Shown piece by piece: positions 1-5,400 of a DNA stretch of 7,650 nt (the first letter of the stretch is position 1; each line of letters begins with the position of its first letter). The notes under the pieces were generated by a model that was not told the DNA's origin, searched no databases, and was given only the letters and a program-made list of their open reading frames with translations. The DNA comes from Alphaproteobacteria bacterium (GTDB taxonomy: Bacteria > Pseudomonadota > Alphaproteobacteria > ATCC43930 > CGMCC-115725): NCBI GenBank assembly GCA_005888515.1, contig VAZR01000252.1, positions 1 to 7,650 of the forward strand, in the 5' to 3' direction. Made by a program: the position numbers and the translations under genes.

Positions 1-1
1 C

Positions 2-352
2 GGCTTCGCGCGGCTATTTGACCAGCTTGGTGTCGCGATCGACACCGAGGACCCGGCCGCGCTGACGATTTTTCCGGAGATGGACGAGGCCGCCGACGTG
101 CCGGAGATCACCGAAGCGTGCTGGGGCATTCTCGGCAAATCGCCCGATACCGTGATGTGCGCCAGCTCGCGCATGGTCGTCAAATTCAAGGGGGCGGCGC
201 GCCCGACCGTCATCGCCTGCACGCTGTTGCCTTACGATCCGCGCTTCGATCTCGGGCCTGATCTCGCCGGCGCGTTGGGCCGGGTGGCGCTCAATCATCC
301 GCATTGCGCCAAATTCTGCGTGCTCGGCGGCGGCACCTGCAGCCGCGGATAG
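2..352 (+). CDS. C-terminal fragment of a probable radical SAM family protein (5' truncated by window edge)
   Basis: The reading frame is open from the first complete codon at the window edge to a TAG at 350-352, giving 116 visible C-terminal residues. The internal Met at position 80 is not a credible start, because protein-like sequence (GFARLFDQLGVAIDTEDP) precedes it in frame. The tail ends in a cysteine cluster, HCAKFCVLGGGTC (C-x3-C-x6-C), with another Cys in VMCASS and one in ACTLLPYDP. This combination resembles the C-terminus of radical SAM proteins annotated in Bradyrhizobium-like genomes, where such cysteines could bind an auxiliary Fe-S cluster. The core CxxxCxxC SAM motif would lie outside the window, so the family call rests on recollection of the tail. 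That a real gene ends here is secure. Its function is only probable, and the substrate is unknown. No hairpin terminator is evident after the stop. Confidence 0.6.
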   Translation, partial: GFARLFDQLGVAIDTEDPAALTIFPEMDEAADVPEITEACWGILGKSPDTVMCASSRMVVKFKGAARPTVIACTLLPYDPRFDLGPDLAGALGRVALNHPHCAKFCVLGGGTCSRG

Positions 353-399
353 CAGGACTGAAACGCCCTCTGCTGTGGCCACAAACCGATCGGAGCGAG

Positions 400-427
400 T
401 TGACACCGTTCCAGGGCGCCACATACT
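400..427 (+). promoter_or_regulatory. Candidate sigma70-type promoter
   Basis: A perfect -35 hexamer TTGACA (400-405) is followed after 16 bases by CATACT (422-427), which matches four of six positions of TATAAT. Transcription would start near 434, about 50 bases before the small ORF at 486 and about 317 before the PIN gene start at 751. It is therefore a reasonable promoter for both. No operator-like palindrome is evident around it. The call rests on consensus match alone. Confidence 0.4.
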
Positions 428-485
428 TCCTCTTGTGAAGACAACCGGCAGCATTGTTAAAAACGAACAGCGCGAGTGAGCGAGG

Positions 486-680
486 ATGGACTTTTCCACT
501 ATGTGGGACGCTGTTTGGTTCCTCGAAGCGGAACAGAAAAAGGAAGATCTCGCAAACAAGCCGAACAAGACAGAGCTCAGCGCGCATTTTATGCTCGAGC
601 GCAACCCAAGGCGGCCGGAAGACAGTGCCGTCACCCGACGCGCAGCGGAAACCGCACGAACTCGCACTCAGCAGATGTGA
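486..680 (+). CDS. Possible small hypothetical protein (64 aa) upstream of the PIN gene
   Basis: The ORF starts with ATG at 486 and stops with TGA at 678-680. A purine-rich GAGTGAG at 474-480 could serve as ribosome-binding site. The N-terminal half is acidic and amphipathic with aromatic residues (MDFSTMWDAVWFLEAEQKKE), while the C-terminal third is Arg/Thr-rich and looks disordered. The amino-acid mix is more natural than that of the two other frames over the same bases, and third positions are moderately G/C-biased. I recognise no family and no DNA-binding motif. Its place just before a PIN-domain gene, with a 70-base gap, makes an antitoxin or immunity role conceivable. Nothing in the sequence shows this, and the ORF may be chance. 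Confidence 0.35.
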   Translation: MDFSTMWDAVWFLEAEQKKEDLANKPNKTELSAHFMLERNPRRPEDSAVTRRAAETARTRTQQM

Positions 681-750
681 CAAAAAACCGATACCGTGCG
701 GCCGCTCACACTTTCCATTCAACCGACCATGCGAAACAGAGGTAGCCCCG

Positions 751-1803
751 ATGACGAAGCCACCGGTCTGGTTGGATACCAACATCCTGGTCGAGATCGA
801 CAAGGGCAAAGCGCCTCTTTTCGAGAGTGAAATCGCCAACCTGCAAAGGGACGGCCACGAGGTGCTGATCACCAAGAATGTCGAACACGAATTCCTGCAT
901 GGGCCGAAATTCAGCGCCCAGGACACAGCGCGGGCGCAGGGTGTCCTGGATCGGCTCAAGGTCAAGGTCGACACGATGGCCAACCGGGTTCCGATGCAGC
1001 AAGTGCAGGCCTGGCGGAACGAGGCTATCAATCACGGGCTCTCGATACCCGATGCCGACGTCATAGCCCATATCAGAGCAAGCGCGCAGGCGCGTGGCAT
1101 CAGAAACCCGATATTTTATACGAGGGATGCAGGAGGAACTCTCGGAGCCATGCGGCGCAGGGGCGTTCTGGCCGTGGAGTTCAAGGTACAGGCCCCAAGA
1201 CCCGCGGTTCACGTGTCGATGCCGAAGCCCCCGACGCCACCCAGACCCGGGTTCGTGCGCGCGCGTTTAAACACGGCCAAATTTGCCCTCAAGGAAGGCA
1301 TCAAGGGCGCCTTCAGTCCCGAGGGTCTCGCCTCGCTGATTCCCGACGTGGTGCTTGCCATCGCCGATCGGGTTGCAGCCAAGGAGGCCATCAAGAACAT
1401 CCAAAAGAAATTCCTGAAGGAGGGTTTTGGGAAAGGCGTTGCCGCCGGCGTGATGGGTTGGACCGACGACGAGGTGCGATTGAACCTCAAGAATCGCGTC
1501 ACGCCGTTTCGGGTCCAAGGCATGGAAGACCCGGCAGGTTTCCTGACAGGAACCTATATTCTTCAGCTCGCCGAAGCCTGCGAAAACTATGCCGTGGACG
1601 TCGGATTTCAATGGGGTCGTGCGAAAACCCTGGCCTGGAAAAAAGACATGGCGGTGAAGGGCATGTCTCTTCTGGCCAACTACAATTATCATTACCCGGA
1701 CAATCCCGACCTTCTCTTTGAGTACGATTTTATCGACAAGCTTGCATGGGTGCTGAGGTCCACGACCGACGCGATCGTCGAACCTGCAATCAGATTTTCT
1801 TGA
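751..1803 (+). CDS. PIN-domain nuclease-like protein with an unassigned C-terminal domain
   Basis: The product is 350 aa from ATG at 751, preceded by AGAGGT at 738-743 at normal spacing. An in-frame TTG at 454 would add 99 residues of implausible composition. Residues 1-145 fit a PIN ribonuclease fold. The putative metal-binding acids are D9 in WLDTNILVEID, E45 in KNVEHEFLHG, D101/D103 in IPDADVIAHI, and D126 in FYTRDAGG. Family knowledge suggests Mg2+/Mn2+-dependent RNA cleavage. Residues 157-167 form a Pro-rich linker (MPKPPTPPRPG). Residues about 168-350 are mostly helical-looking, with a hydrophobic helix at 192-206, a Lys-rich helix at 211-223 and an aromatic-rich end (YNYHYPDNPD, FIDKLAWVL), and match no family I recognise. 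At 350 aa it is far longer than ordinary VapC toxins (about 130-150 aa), and no classical vapB-type antitoxin adjoins it. It could be a polymorphic or secreted-effector-type toxin or an RNA-processing enzyme. Base composition is lower in GC than its neighbours, suggesting acquisition. Confidence 0.8.
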   Translation: MTKPPVWLDTNILVEIDKGKAPLFESEIANLQRDGHEVLITKNVEHEFLHGPKFSAQDTARAQGVLDRLKVKVDTMANRVPMQQVQAWRNEAINHGLSIPDADVIAHIRASAQARGIRNPIFYTRDAGGTLGAMRRRGVLAVEFKVQAPRPAVHVSMPKPPTPPRPGFVRARLNTAKFALKEGIKGAFSPEGLASLIPDVVLAIADRVAAKEAIKNIQKKFLKEGFGKGVAAGVMGWTDDEVRLNLKNRVTPFRVQGMEDPAGFLTGTYILQLAEACENYAVDVGFQWGRAKTLAWKKDMAVKGMSLLANYNYHYPDNPDLLFEYDFIDKLAWVLRSTTDAIVEPAIRFS

Positions 1804-1823
1804 CGCTGTTATCTCCGTTTAGA

Positions 1824-1853
1824 TTGTCGCTGGATCGCTACATACCGGCTAAT
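1824..1853 (+). promoter_or_regulatory. Weak promoter candidate for the exported-protein gene
   Basis: TTGTCG (1824-1829) and GCTAAT (1848-1853) each match four of six consensus bases, with an 18-base spacer. They lie in the 198-base AT-richer gap between the PIN gene and the gene at 2002. A long leader of about 140 bases would result. No better pair was seen, and alpha-proteobacterial promoters often deviate from consensus, so this is a weak call. Confidence 0.2.
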
Positions 1854-2001
1854 CAGACAAAGCCGAGGGCGGGCGTGCCTAAATCGCCGTAATAAAAAAC
1901 TCCTACGGTTGGAAACGGCAACTTGTGCGCAAGAAGGCGCAACTCAATTTATCGTTAAGCGTTTAGGGCGCAGAATTAACCGTCTTTGTGCGGAGGAAGC
2001 G

Positions 2002-2478
2002 ATGCTGCGATTTGCTGCGATCGGCGCGGTTCTTGTGATCGGCTGTGGTCTGGCGGCGCCGGCCGAGGCCGACGTGACCCCGAAGCCTGTGCAGGTAAAG
2101 CCCGGGTGTAACTGCCCGCCGGTCGTGCATCGGCGGGTGCATGTCCGCAAGCATCGCCGGTTTGTGCCGCCGCCCGCGGTGGTCGTGCGGGAAGGCCCCG
2201 ATCTGTACAATTTTCTGATCCCGAGCCCTTACGACCCCGCCTATGACCGGGTCATGGTCGATCATTTCGATACGCCGGTCGTCAGCGGCTATGCCGAGCC
2301 ATGGCGCAAGAAGCCGGTGTGGCCCGGAATCTTGCCGTATCGGATGCAGGTCGCTGAGGGCGTGGTGCAGTATGACGGGCTGATCGGCCGCTATGTGCCA
2401 CTCGCGCGCGAGGACGCGGCGCGGGTCGCCGCGGTGGCCCTGCCGCCGCCACCGCCGCCCCCGAAATCATGGTTCTAG
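2002..2478 (+). CDS. Exported proline-rich hypothetical protein
   Basis: The product is 158 aa. ATG at 2002 is chosen because GGAGG at 1992-1996 sits five bases upstream and a signal sequence begins exactly there. The frame stays open back to a TTG at 1909, but that extension has no signal-like character. Residues 1-23 form a signal peptide: Arg3, a hydrophobic core FAAIGAVLVIGCGLAA, and an APAEA site that predicts cleavage before Asp24. Cys15 in VIGC also fits a lipobox, so lipidation cannot be excluded, although the preceding core would be short. The mature part starts with a CNC pair (C36, C38), then an Arg/His-rich stretch (RRVHVRKHRRF), aromatic segments (LYNFLIPSPYDPAYD) and a tail of seven consecutive prolines before KSWF. 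I do not recognise a named family. The composition resembles small periplasmic or envelope proteins common in rhizobial genomes. It stands alone and converges with the MFS gene on the other strand. Confidence 0.75.
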   Translation: MLRFAAIGAVLVIGCGLAAPAEADVTPKPVQVKPGCNCPPVVHRRVHVRKHRRFVPPPAVVVREGPDLYNFLIPSPYDPAYDRVMVDHFDTPVVSGYAEPWRKKPVWPGILPYRMQVAEGVVQYDGLIGRYVPLAREDAARVAAVALPPPPPPPKSWF

Positions 2479-2517
2479 CCGCGGCTAAACACGTTCGCGA
2501 TACAGCAGCCGAACAGC

Positions 2518-2546
2518 AAAACCGGTCGCCGGGTCCTGTCCCGGCG
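2518..2546 (-). terminator. Probable rho-independent terminator of the arsenic operon
   Basis: A perfect 7-bp GC stem (CGCCGGG/CCCGGCG, arms at 2527-2533 and 2540-2546) with a 6-base loop begins 7 bases past the MFS stop codon. On the minus strand it is followed after five bases by TTTT (2521-2518). This fits an intrinsic terminator for the leftward operon, although the T-run is short. Read rightward it lacks a T-run, so it would serve the exported-protein gene less well. Confidence 0.5.
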
Positions 2547-2552
2547 CCGAAG

Positions 2553-3785
2553 CTAACCGATGGCCCTGACGGGAACGGCCGGGATGCCTGTGCGGCCGAG
2601 CCGTTGCAGGAGGGCTAGGCCGGCCAATGTGATGGCGGCGAGATGACCGAAGGCGAAACCCCACCCGATCGTGCTGTCCGGCCCCAAAGCATCGAGTATC
2701 AGACCGGCCAATGGTGGGCCGATGAACCCGCCGGCATAACCACACATGCTGTGCAGGCCCATTGTAGCGCCACGCAGCTTGGGATCGGCAGCCTGGACCG
2801 TTCCCGCGGTCAAAGCGGAGCTATCCAAGTAGATCGCCGCATTCCAAAACAGGACCACGAGAACCGCGAGCGGTGCAGAGATTGCTGCGGTCCAGCCGGC
2901 TGTCAGGGAGAGCACAGCGGCAACCGTCATCGCGAGCAGGACGACTTGCCTGCGGCCCCAATGCTGGGCGGTCTCATTCCCCGTTACCGAGACGAGCACG
3001 CCCACCAAGCCGGCCAGCGTGAACAGCAGGGTTGGATCGGGCAGCCACCACGGAGATCCGTGCCAGGCAATCACCGTCGCGAAAAACGTGACGCCCCACG
3101 CCCGCAGCACGGCCATTTCCCAGGTATGGACGGTGTAGCCGGCGATCCACGCCATCGCTGCACGGTCGCGGAAGACCGGACGGTAATCGAGCAGCGCGCC
3201 GGAGGCGGGCGTATCGACAGTCGCGCTGTCCGGCATCATCAAAACGGCAATGCCGAACGCACACCCCGCGGTTACGGCGGCGAGCAGGAATGCGGCGTTG
3301 GGACCGGCAAGACCAGCCATTAAGCCAGCTATGGCAAACGAGCCCGCACCCGAAATTCCGACTCCGGCAGCGTGCAGGGAAACCGCCCGTGACTGAGCGG
3401 TCCCCTCGAGGTGGTCGGCAAGGCCTTTCAGGCCGGTCATGTAAGTGCCCGCCCATCCGACACCCGCGAGGATGCGAAAGATCATTCCCAACCAGAACCC
3501 ATCGGCTATGAAGGCGAAGCCGAGATGCGACAGCGTGGTCAGGCCGGTGCCGAGCAGGTAGATCCGGCGCACCGGCAGCCGGTCGGTCAACGCAAGCAGC
3601 AACGGCACCGCCGCGACGTAAGCCGCGAAGAAGATTCCGACGAGCCAACCCGCTTCGGTAGCGGTCAGACGCCACCGGGCGATGTAGTCGGGCAGCAAGG
3701 CCGGCAGCGCAAATGCGCCGAGTTGCGCCAGCATTTGCGCGGCGACGATGGTCCGAACATAAGCGCGGCTTCCCGGGATAAACAT
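2553..3785 (-). CDS. MFS transporter, candidate arsenical exporter, last gene of the ars operon
   Basis: The product is 410 aa, the usual size for a 12-helix major facilitator. The hydrophobic segments alternate with short charged loops, and a longer hydrophilic central loop lies near 185-212. A motif-A-like loop, LTDRLPVRR, lies between helices 2 and 3 (residues 66-74), followed by FRILAGVGWAGTY at 103-115 in helix 4. Cytoplasmic-type repeats recur in the second half (ETAQHWGRRQ, 271-280). Only two cysteines are visible (C175, C348), so no obvious thiol site for trivalent arsenic. ATG at 3785 has only a weak purine run (AGCGAG) next to it. The gene follows the aquaporin gene by 54 bases on the same strand, suggesting co-transcription. 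Major facilitators in ars operons include ArsJ and ArsK. No GAPDH-like partner adjoins it, which argues against ArsJ, and an ArsK-like role is possible but not shown. It might also be an unrelated transporter that joined the operon. Confidence 0.85.
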   Translation of the reverse strand: MFIPGSRAYVRTIVAAQMLAQLGAFALPALLPDYIARWRLTATEAGWLVGIFFAAYVAAVPLLLALTDRLPVRRIYLLGTGLTTLSHLGFAFIADGFWLGMIFRILAGVGWAGTYMTGLKGLADHLEGTAQSRAVSLHAAGVGISGAGSFAIAGLMAGLAGPNAAFLLAAVTAGCAFGIAVLMMPDSATVDTPASGALLDYRPVFRDRAAMAWIAGYTVHTWEMAVLRAWGVTFFATVIAWHGSPWWLPDPTLLFTLAGLVGVLVSVTGNETAQHWGRRQVVLLAMTVAAVLSLTAGWTAAISAPLAVLVVLFWNAAIYLDSSALTAGTVQAADPKLRGATMGLHSMCGYAGGFIGPPLAGLILDALGPDSTIGWGFAFGHLAAITLAGLALLQRLGRTGIPAVPVRAIG

Positions 3786-3839
3786 CTCGCTGATGCTATC
3801 CCGCCGAAGCCGGCGGCTCGTCGGTCAACCTTTCCTCAA

Positions 3840-4502
3840 TCACCGGGGGCCGGCAGTGTTGCGGTAAAGCCAGCCGAATAAGGCCGCCGAGGCCAAGGCT
3901 CCGGCGAACTGCGCCAGGATAAACGCCGCGGCATTCTCCGGGGCGATGCCGGCGAAGGTTGCCGTCAGCGACCGCGCAATCGTCACCGCCGGGTTGGCGA
4001 ACGACGTCGACGAGGTGAACCAATAGGCGGCGACGATATAGGAAGCGACCGTCGCCGGCAGTTGTGCCGGAAAGCGCCGCCGCCCGCATTCGATGACCAT
4101 GATCAGCCCGAAGGTGGCGACGAACTCGCCGGCCCATTGCCCGATGCCGGTGCGCAGTTTTGGCGAGGTCTGCAGGATCGGCATGTCGAACATCAGATGC
4201 GCCAGCCAGACGCCGGCGATCGCGCCAGCCGTCTGTACCAGCGCATAGGGCAGGACGAGCCGCCACCGCAGCTCGCCATTGATCGCCATCACAAGGCTGA
4301 CCGCTGGGTTGAAGTGCGCCCCCGATAAACCATCGAAGCTCAGGATCAGCGGGTAGAGGGCCGCCCCGGTGGCGATCGCATTGGCCAGCAGGGCAATCGC
4401 GTTGTTCCCGCCCGACAGCCGCTCCGCCATGATGCCGGACCCGACGACGGCGGCCAACAGCAGGGCCGTGCCAACCCCTTCGGCGATGAGGCTCCGTCTC
4501 AT
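3840..4502 (-). CDS. aqpS: Aquaglyceroporin (MIP family), AqpS-like arsenical channel
   Basis: The product is 220 aa with six hydrophobic segments and two half-helices carrying the family signature: SGAHFNPAV (NPA at 65-67) and SFANPAVTIAR (NPA at 170-172). The N-terminus (LIAEGVGTALLLAAVVGSGI) is typical of MIP helix 1. ATG at 4502 is the only sensible start. The open frame continues upstream across arsI but with low-complexity, shadow-type sequence. The arsI stop lies 10 bases before, and a GGAGG almost abuts the ATG, so translation is probably coupled to arsI. Residue 173, directly after the second NPA where aquaporins normally have the filter Arg, is Val. I recall this same substitution in the Sinorhizobium meliloti ars-operon channel AqpS. 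In that organism AqpS lets As(III) leave the cell in place of ArsB, and permeability to methylarsenicals has been reported. The position between arsI and a transporter gene supports an arsenical channel rather than a water or glycerol channel. Confidence 0.87.
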   Translation of the reverse strand: MRRSLIAEGVGTALLLAAVVGSGIMAERLSGGNNAIALLANAIATGAALYPLILSFDGLSGAHFNPAVSLVMAINGELRWRLVLPYALVQTAGAIAGVWLAHLMFDMPILQTSPKLRTGIGQWAGEFVATFGLIMVIECGRRRFPAQLPATVASYIVAAYWFTSSTSFANPAVTIARSLTATFAGIAPENAAAFILAQFAGALASAALFGWLYRNTAGPR

Positions 4503-4512
4503 GCCTCCGGTG

Positions 4513-5013
4513 CTAGTCGCTGCAGCAGGCGCCTGCGGTCGCAGGCTCTGGTTGGAGCTTCGTGACTTCGGAGGGGCCGCAGCCGCAGGTCGAGAGACCG
4601 CCGCTCGCCTCGCCGAGTTTTTCGAACGCGGCGCTGCGGCCGTAAACCGTCGACTCACCATAGGTGTAGAAGGTTTCCCACGGCACGCCCTGCGGGTCGG
4701 CGATCCACTGCTTGTCCGATCGCGCGTAGCAGCACGTCGTCGCCTTCTCCTCGAGCACCGGGCGCTCGGCCTCGGCGAGCCGGCCATAGATCTCGGCGAG
4801 CTCGCCCTGATCTTCGGCCTGAATGCCGAGATGCGAGATGCCGGCACCGTGCCCGCCGCCGGTGCTGATCGCGAAATTGACGCGGGGGTCTTCCAGCATC
4901 CATTTCGCATAATCGGGTTTCAGAACCGTGGGTTCGGTCGCGAACAGCGTCGAATAGAACCGAACCGACTGGGTCAGATCCTCAACCGTGACGTGAACGT
5001 GAAACCGCTTCAT
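4513..5013 (-). CDS. arsI: ArsI-type C-As lyase (ArsI/CadI family, vicinal oxygen chelate dioxygenase)
   Basis: The product is 166 aa. In the family, ArsI is an Fe(II)-dependent extradiol-type dioxygenase that cleaves the carbon-arsenic bond of methylarsenite and trivalent aromatic arsenicals, releasing As(III). The fold is visible as two beta-alpha-beta repeats: FHVHVTVEDLTQSVRFY at the start and ISHLGIQAED at 59-68. Candidate metal ligands are His5/His7, His61 and Glu113 (VPWETF). The vicinal pair C94-C95 in ATTCCYARSDKQW is the hallmark substrate-binding site. The C-terminal tail holds two more pairs, CGC (143-145) and CCSD (163-166). ATG at 5013 has an excellent AAGGAG upstream. The gene overlaps the end of arsR by 32 bases and runs into the aquaporin gene after 10. 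The related CadI proteins are linked to cadmium, but the cysteine pair and ars neighbours favour arsenic. Confidence 0.9.
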   Translation of the reverse strand: MKRFHVHVTVEDLTQSVRFYSTLFATEPTVLKPDYAKWMLEDPRVNFAISTGGGHGAGISHLGIQAEDQGELAEIYGRLAEAERPVLEEKATTCCYARSDKQWIADPQGVPWETFYTYGESTVYGRSAAFEKLGEASGGLSTCGCGPSEVTKLQPEPATAGACCSD

Positions 5014-5353
5014 CGTGCTCTCCTTCGGCGAGGGTTTCGGCAGGATTGCAGGCCGGAGCGCAGGAAATGCCGCGGCCGCAGCAATTCTCGGTCAGATACC
5101 CGATGAGCTCGGTCATCGCGCCGTATTCGGCGGCGTAGATCAACTGCCGGCTCAGGCGACGTTGGGTCACGAGCCCGGCATGCAGCAGCTGCTGCAGATG
5201 GAAGGACAGGGAGGAGGGCGCAACGCCGAGCCGCTCGGCGATCGTGCCGGCCGACAAGCCGGCGGGGCCGGCCGTCACCAACAGCCGGAACAAGGCCAGC
5301 CGGGTATCCTGGGCGAGCGCTCCGAGCGCCGTAATTGTTTGGTTCTGGTCCAT
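4982..5353 (-). CDS. arsR: ArsR/SmtB-family arsenic-responsive repressor
   Basis: The product is 123 aa from ATG at 5353. It has a winged-helix DNA-binding domain. The first helix begins QTITALGALAQDTRLALFRL, the recognition helix is near 36-58 (TIAERLGVAPSSLSFHLQQL), and the wing follows at 61-73 (LVTQRRLSRQLIY). Near the C-terminus, NCCGRGISCAPAC places cysteines at 91, 92, 98 and 102. The spacing C, C+1, C+7 equals that of the As(III) site of Acidithiobacillus ferrooxidans ArsR (Cys95, 96, 102). This differs from the plasmid-type CVC site in the recognition helix, which here has no cysteine. It should be a homodimer that leaves the operator when trivalent arsenic binds. An ATG at 5368 and a GTG at 5401 also lie in frame, but ATG 5353 gives the normal family N-terminus and the GTG lies within a dispersed repeat. 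As first gene of the operon it probably regulates itself, arsI, the channel and the MFS gene. Confidence 0.92.
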   Translation of the reverse strand: MDQNQTITALGALAQDTRLALFRLLVTAGPAGLSAGTIAERLGVAPSSLSFHLQQLLHAGLVTQRRLSRQLIYAAEYGAMTELIGYLTENCCGRGISCAPACNPAETLAEGEHDEAVSRSRHG

Positions 5354-5400
5354 CCAGCCGTCCACCATCAATTCGACGGAAGTAGAAATATCGAGGGGCA
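5354..5400 (-). promoter_or_regulatory. Probable arsR promoter/operator region
   Basis: This is the only local AT-rich interval upstream of arsR, reading CTCGATATTTCTACTTCC on the minus strand, then TCGAATTGATGG. Two TCGA-containing half-site-like words (CTCGATAT and TCGAATTG) about 12 bases apart could be part of an ArsR operator, but no clean dyad is present. No -35/-10 pair stands out. The placement rests mainly on position between the repeat element and the start codon. Confidence 0.25.

Larger units (their letters stand above)
353..750 (+). other. Lower-GC stretch between the radical SAM-like gene and the PIN gene
   Basis: These 398 bases are visibly less GC-rich than the flanking genes on the right half of the window. 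They hold a sigma70-like promoter candidate (400-427), one short ORF of natural composition (486-680) and a purine-rich ribosome-binding segment just before 751. The frame of the downstream PIN gene stays open back to a TTG at 454. However, its translation from 454 to 750 is rich in Ser, Arg and Lys without any domain-like pattern, which is typical of non-coding DNA. I see no RNA gene or convincing terminator here. Confidence 0.5.

Noticed and set aside
454..750. In-frame 99-residue N-terminal extension of the PIN protein from a TTG start
   Set aside because: The composition is Ser/Arg/Lys-rich with no domain pattern, and the ATG at 751 has a good ribosome-binding site and starts directly before the PIN motif.
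1887..1908. CCGTA...TACGG inverted repeat around an A-run as a terminator after the PIN gene
   Set aside because: The stem is only 5 bp with a 12-base loop, and the A-run is inside the loop rather than a T-run after the stem.
1955..1979. Two TTAA words upstream of the exported-protein gene as a CtrA site
   Set aside because: The spacing is 17 bases rather than the 7 of the CtrA consensus.
2643..3323. Plus-strand ORF of 226 residues opposite the MFS gene
   Set aside because: The Gln/Arg/His-rich translation is typical of an antisense shadow; the transporter on the minus strand is convincing.
4503..4910. Upstream extension of the aquaporin frame by 136 residues
   Set aside because: It is a shadow of arsI in another frame with Arg/Ser/Ala-rich sequence; the MIP N-terminus begins at 4502.
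4369..5106. Plus-strand ORF of 245 residues opposite aqpS and arsI
   Set aside because: It is low-complexity Arg/Ala-rich sequence antisense to two well-recognised genes.
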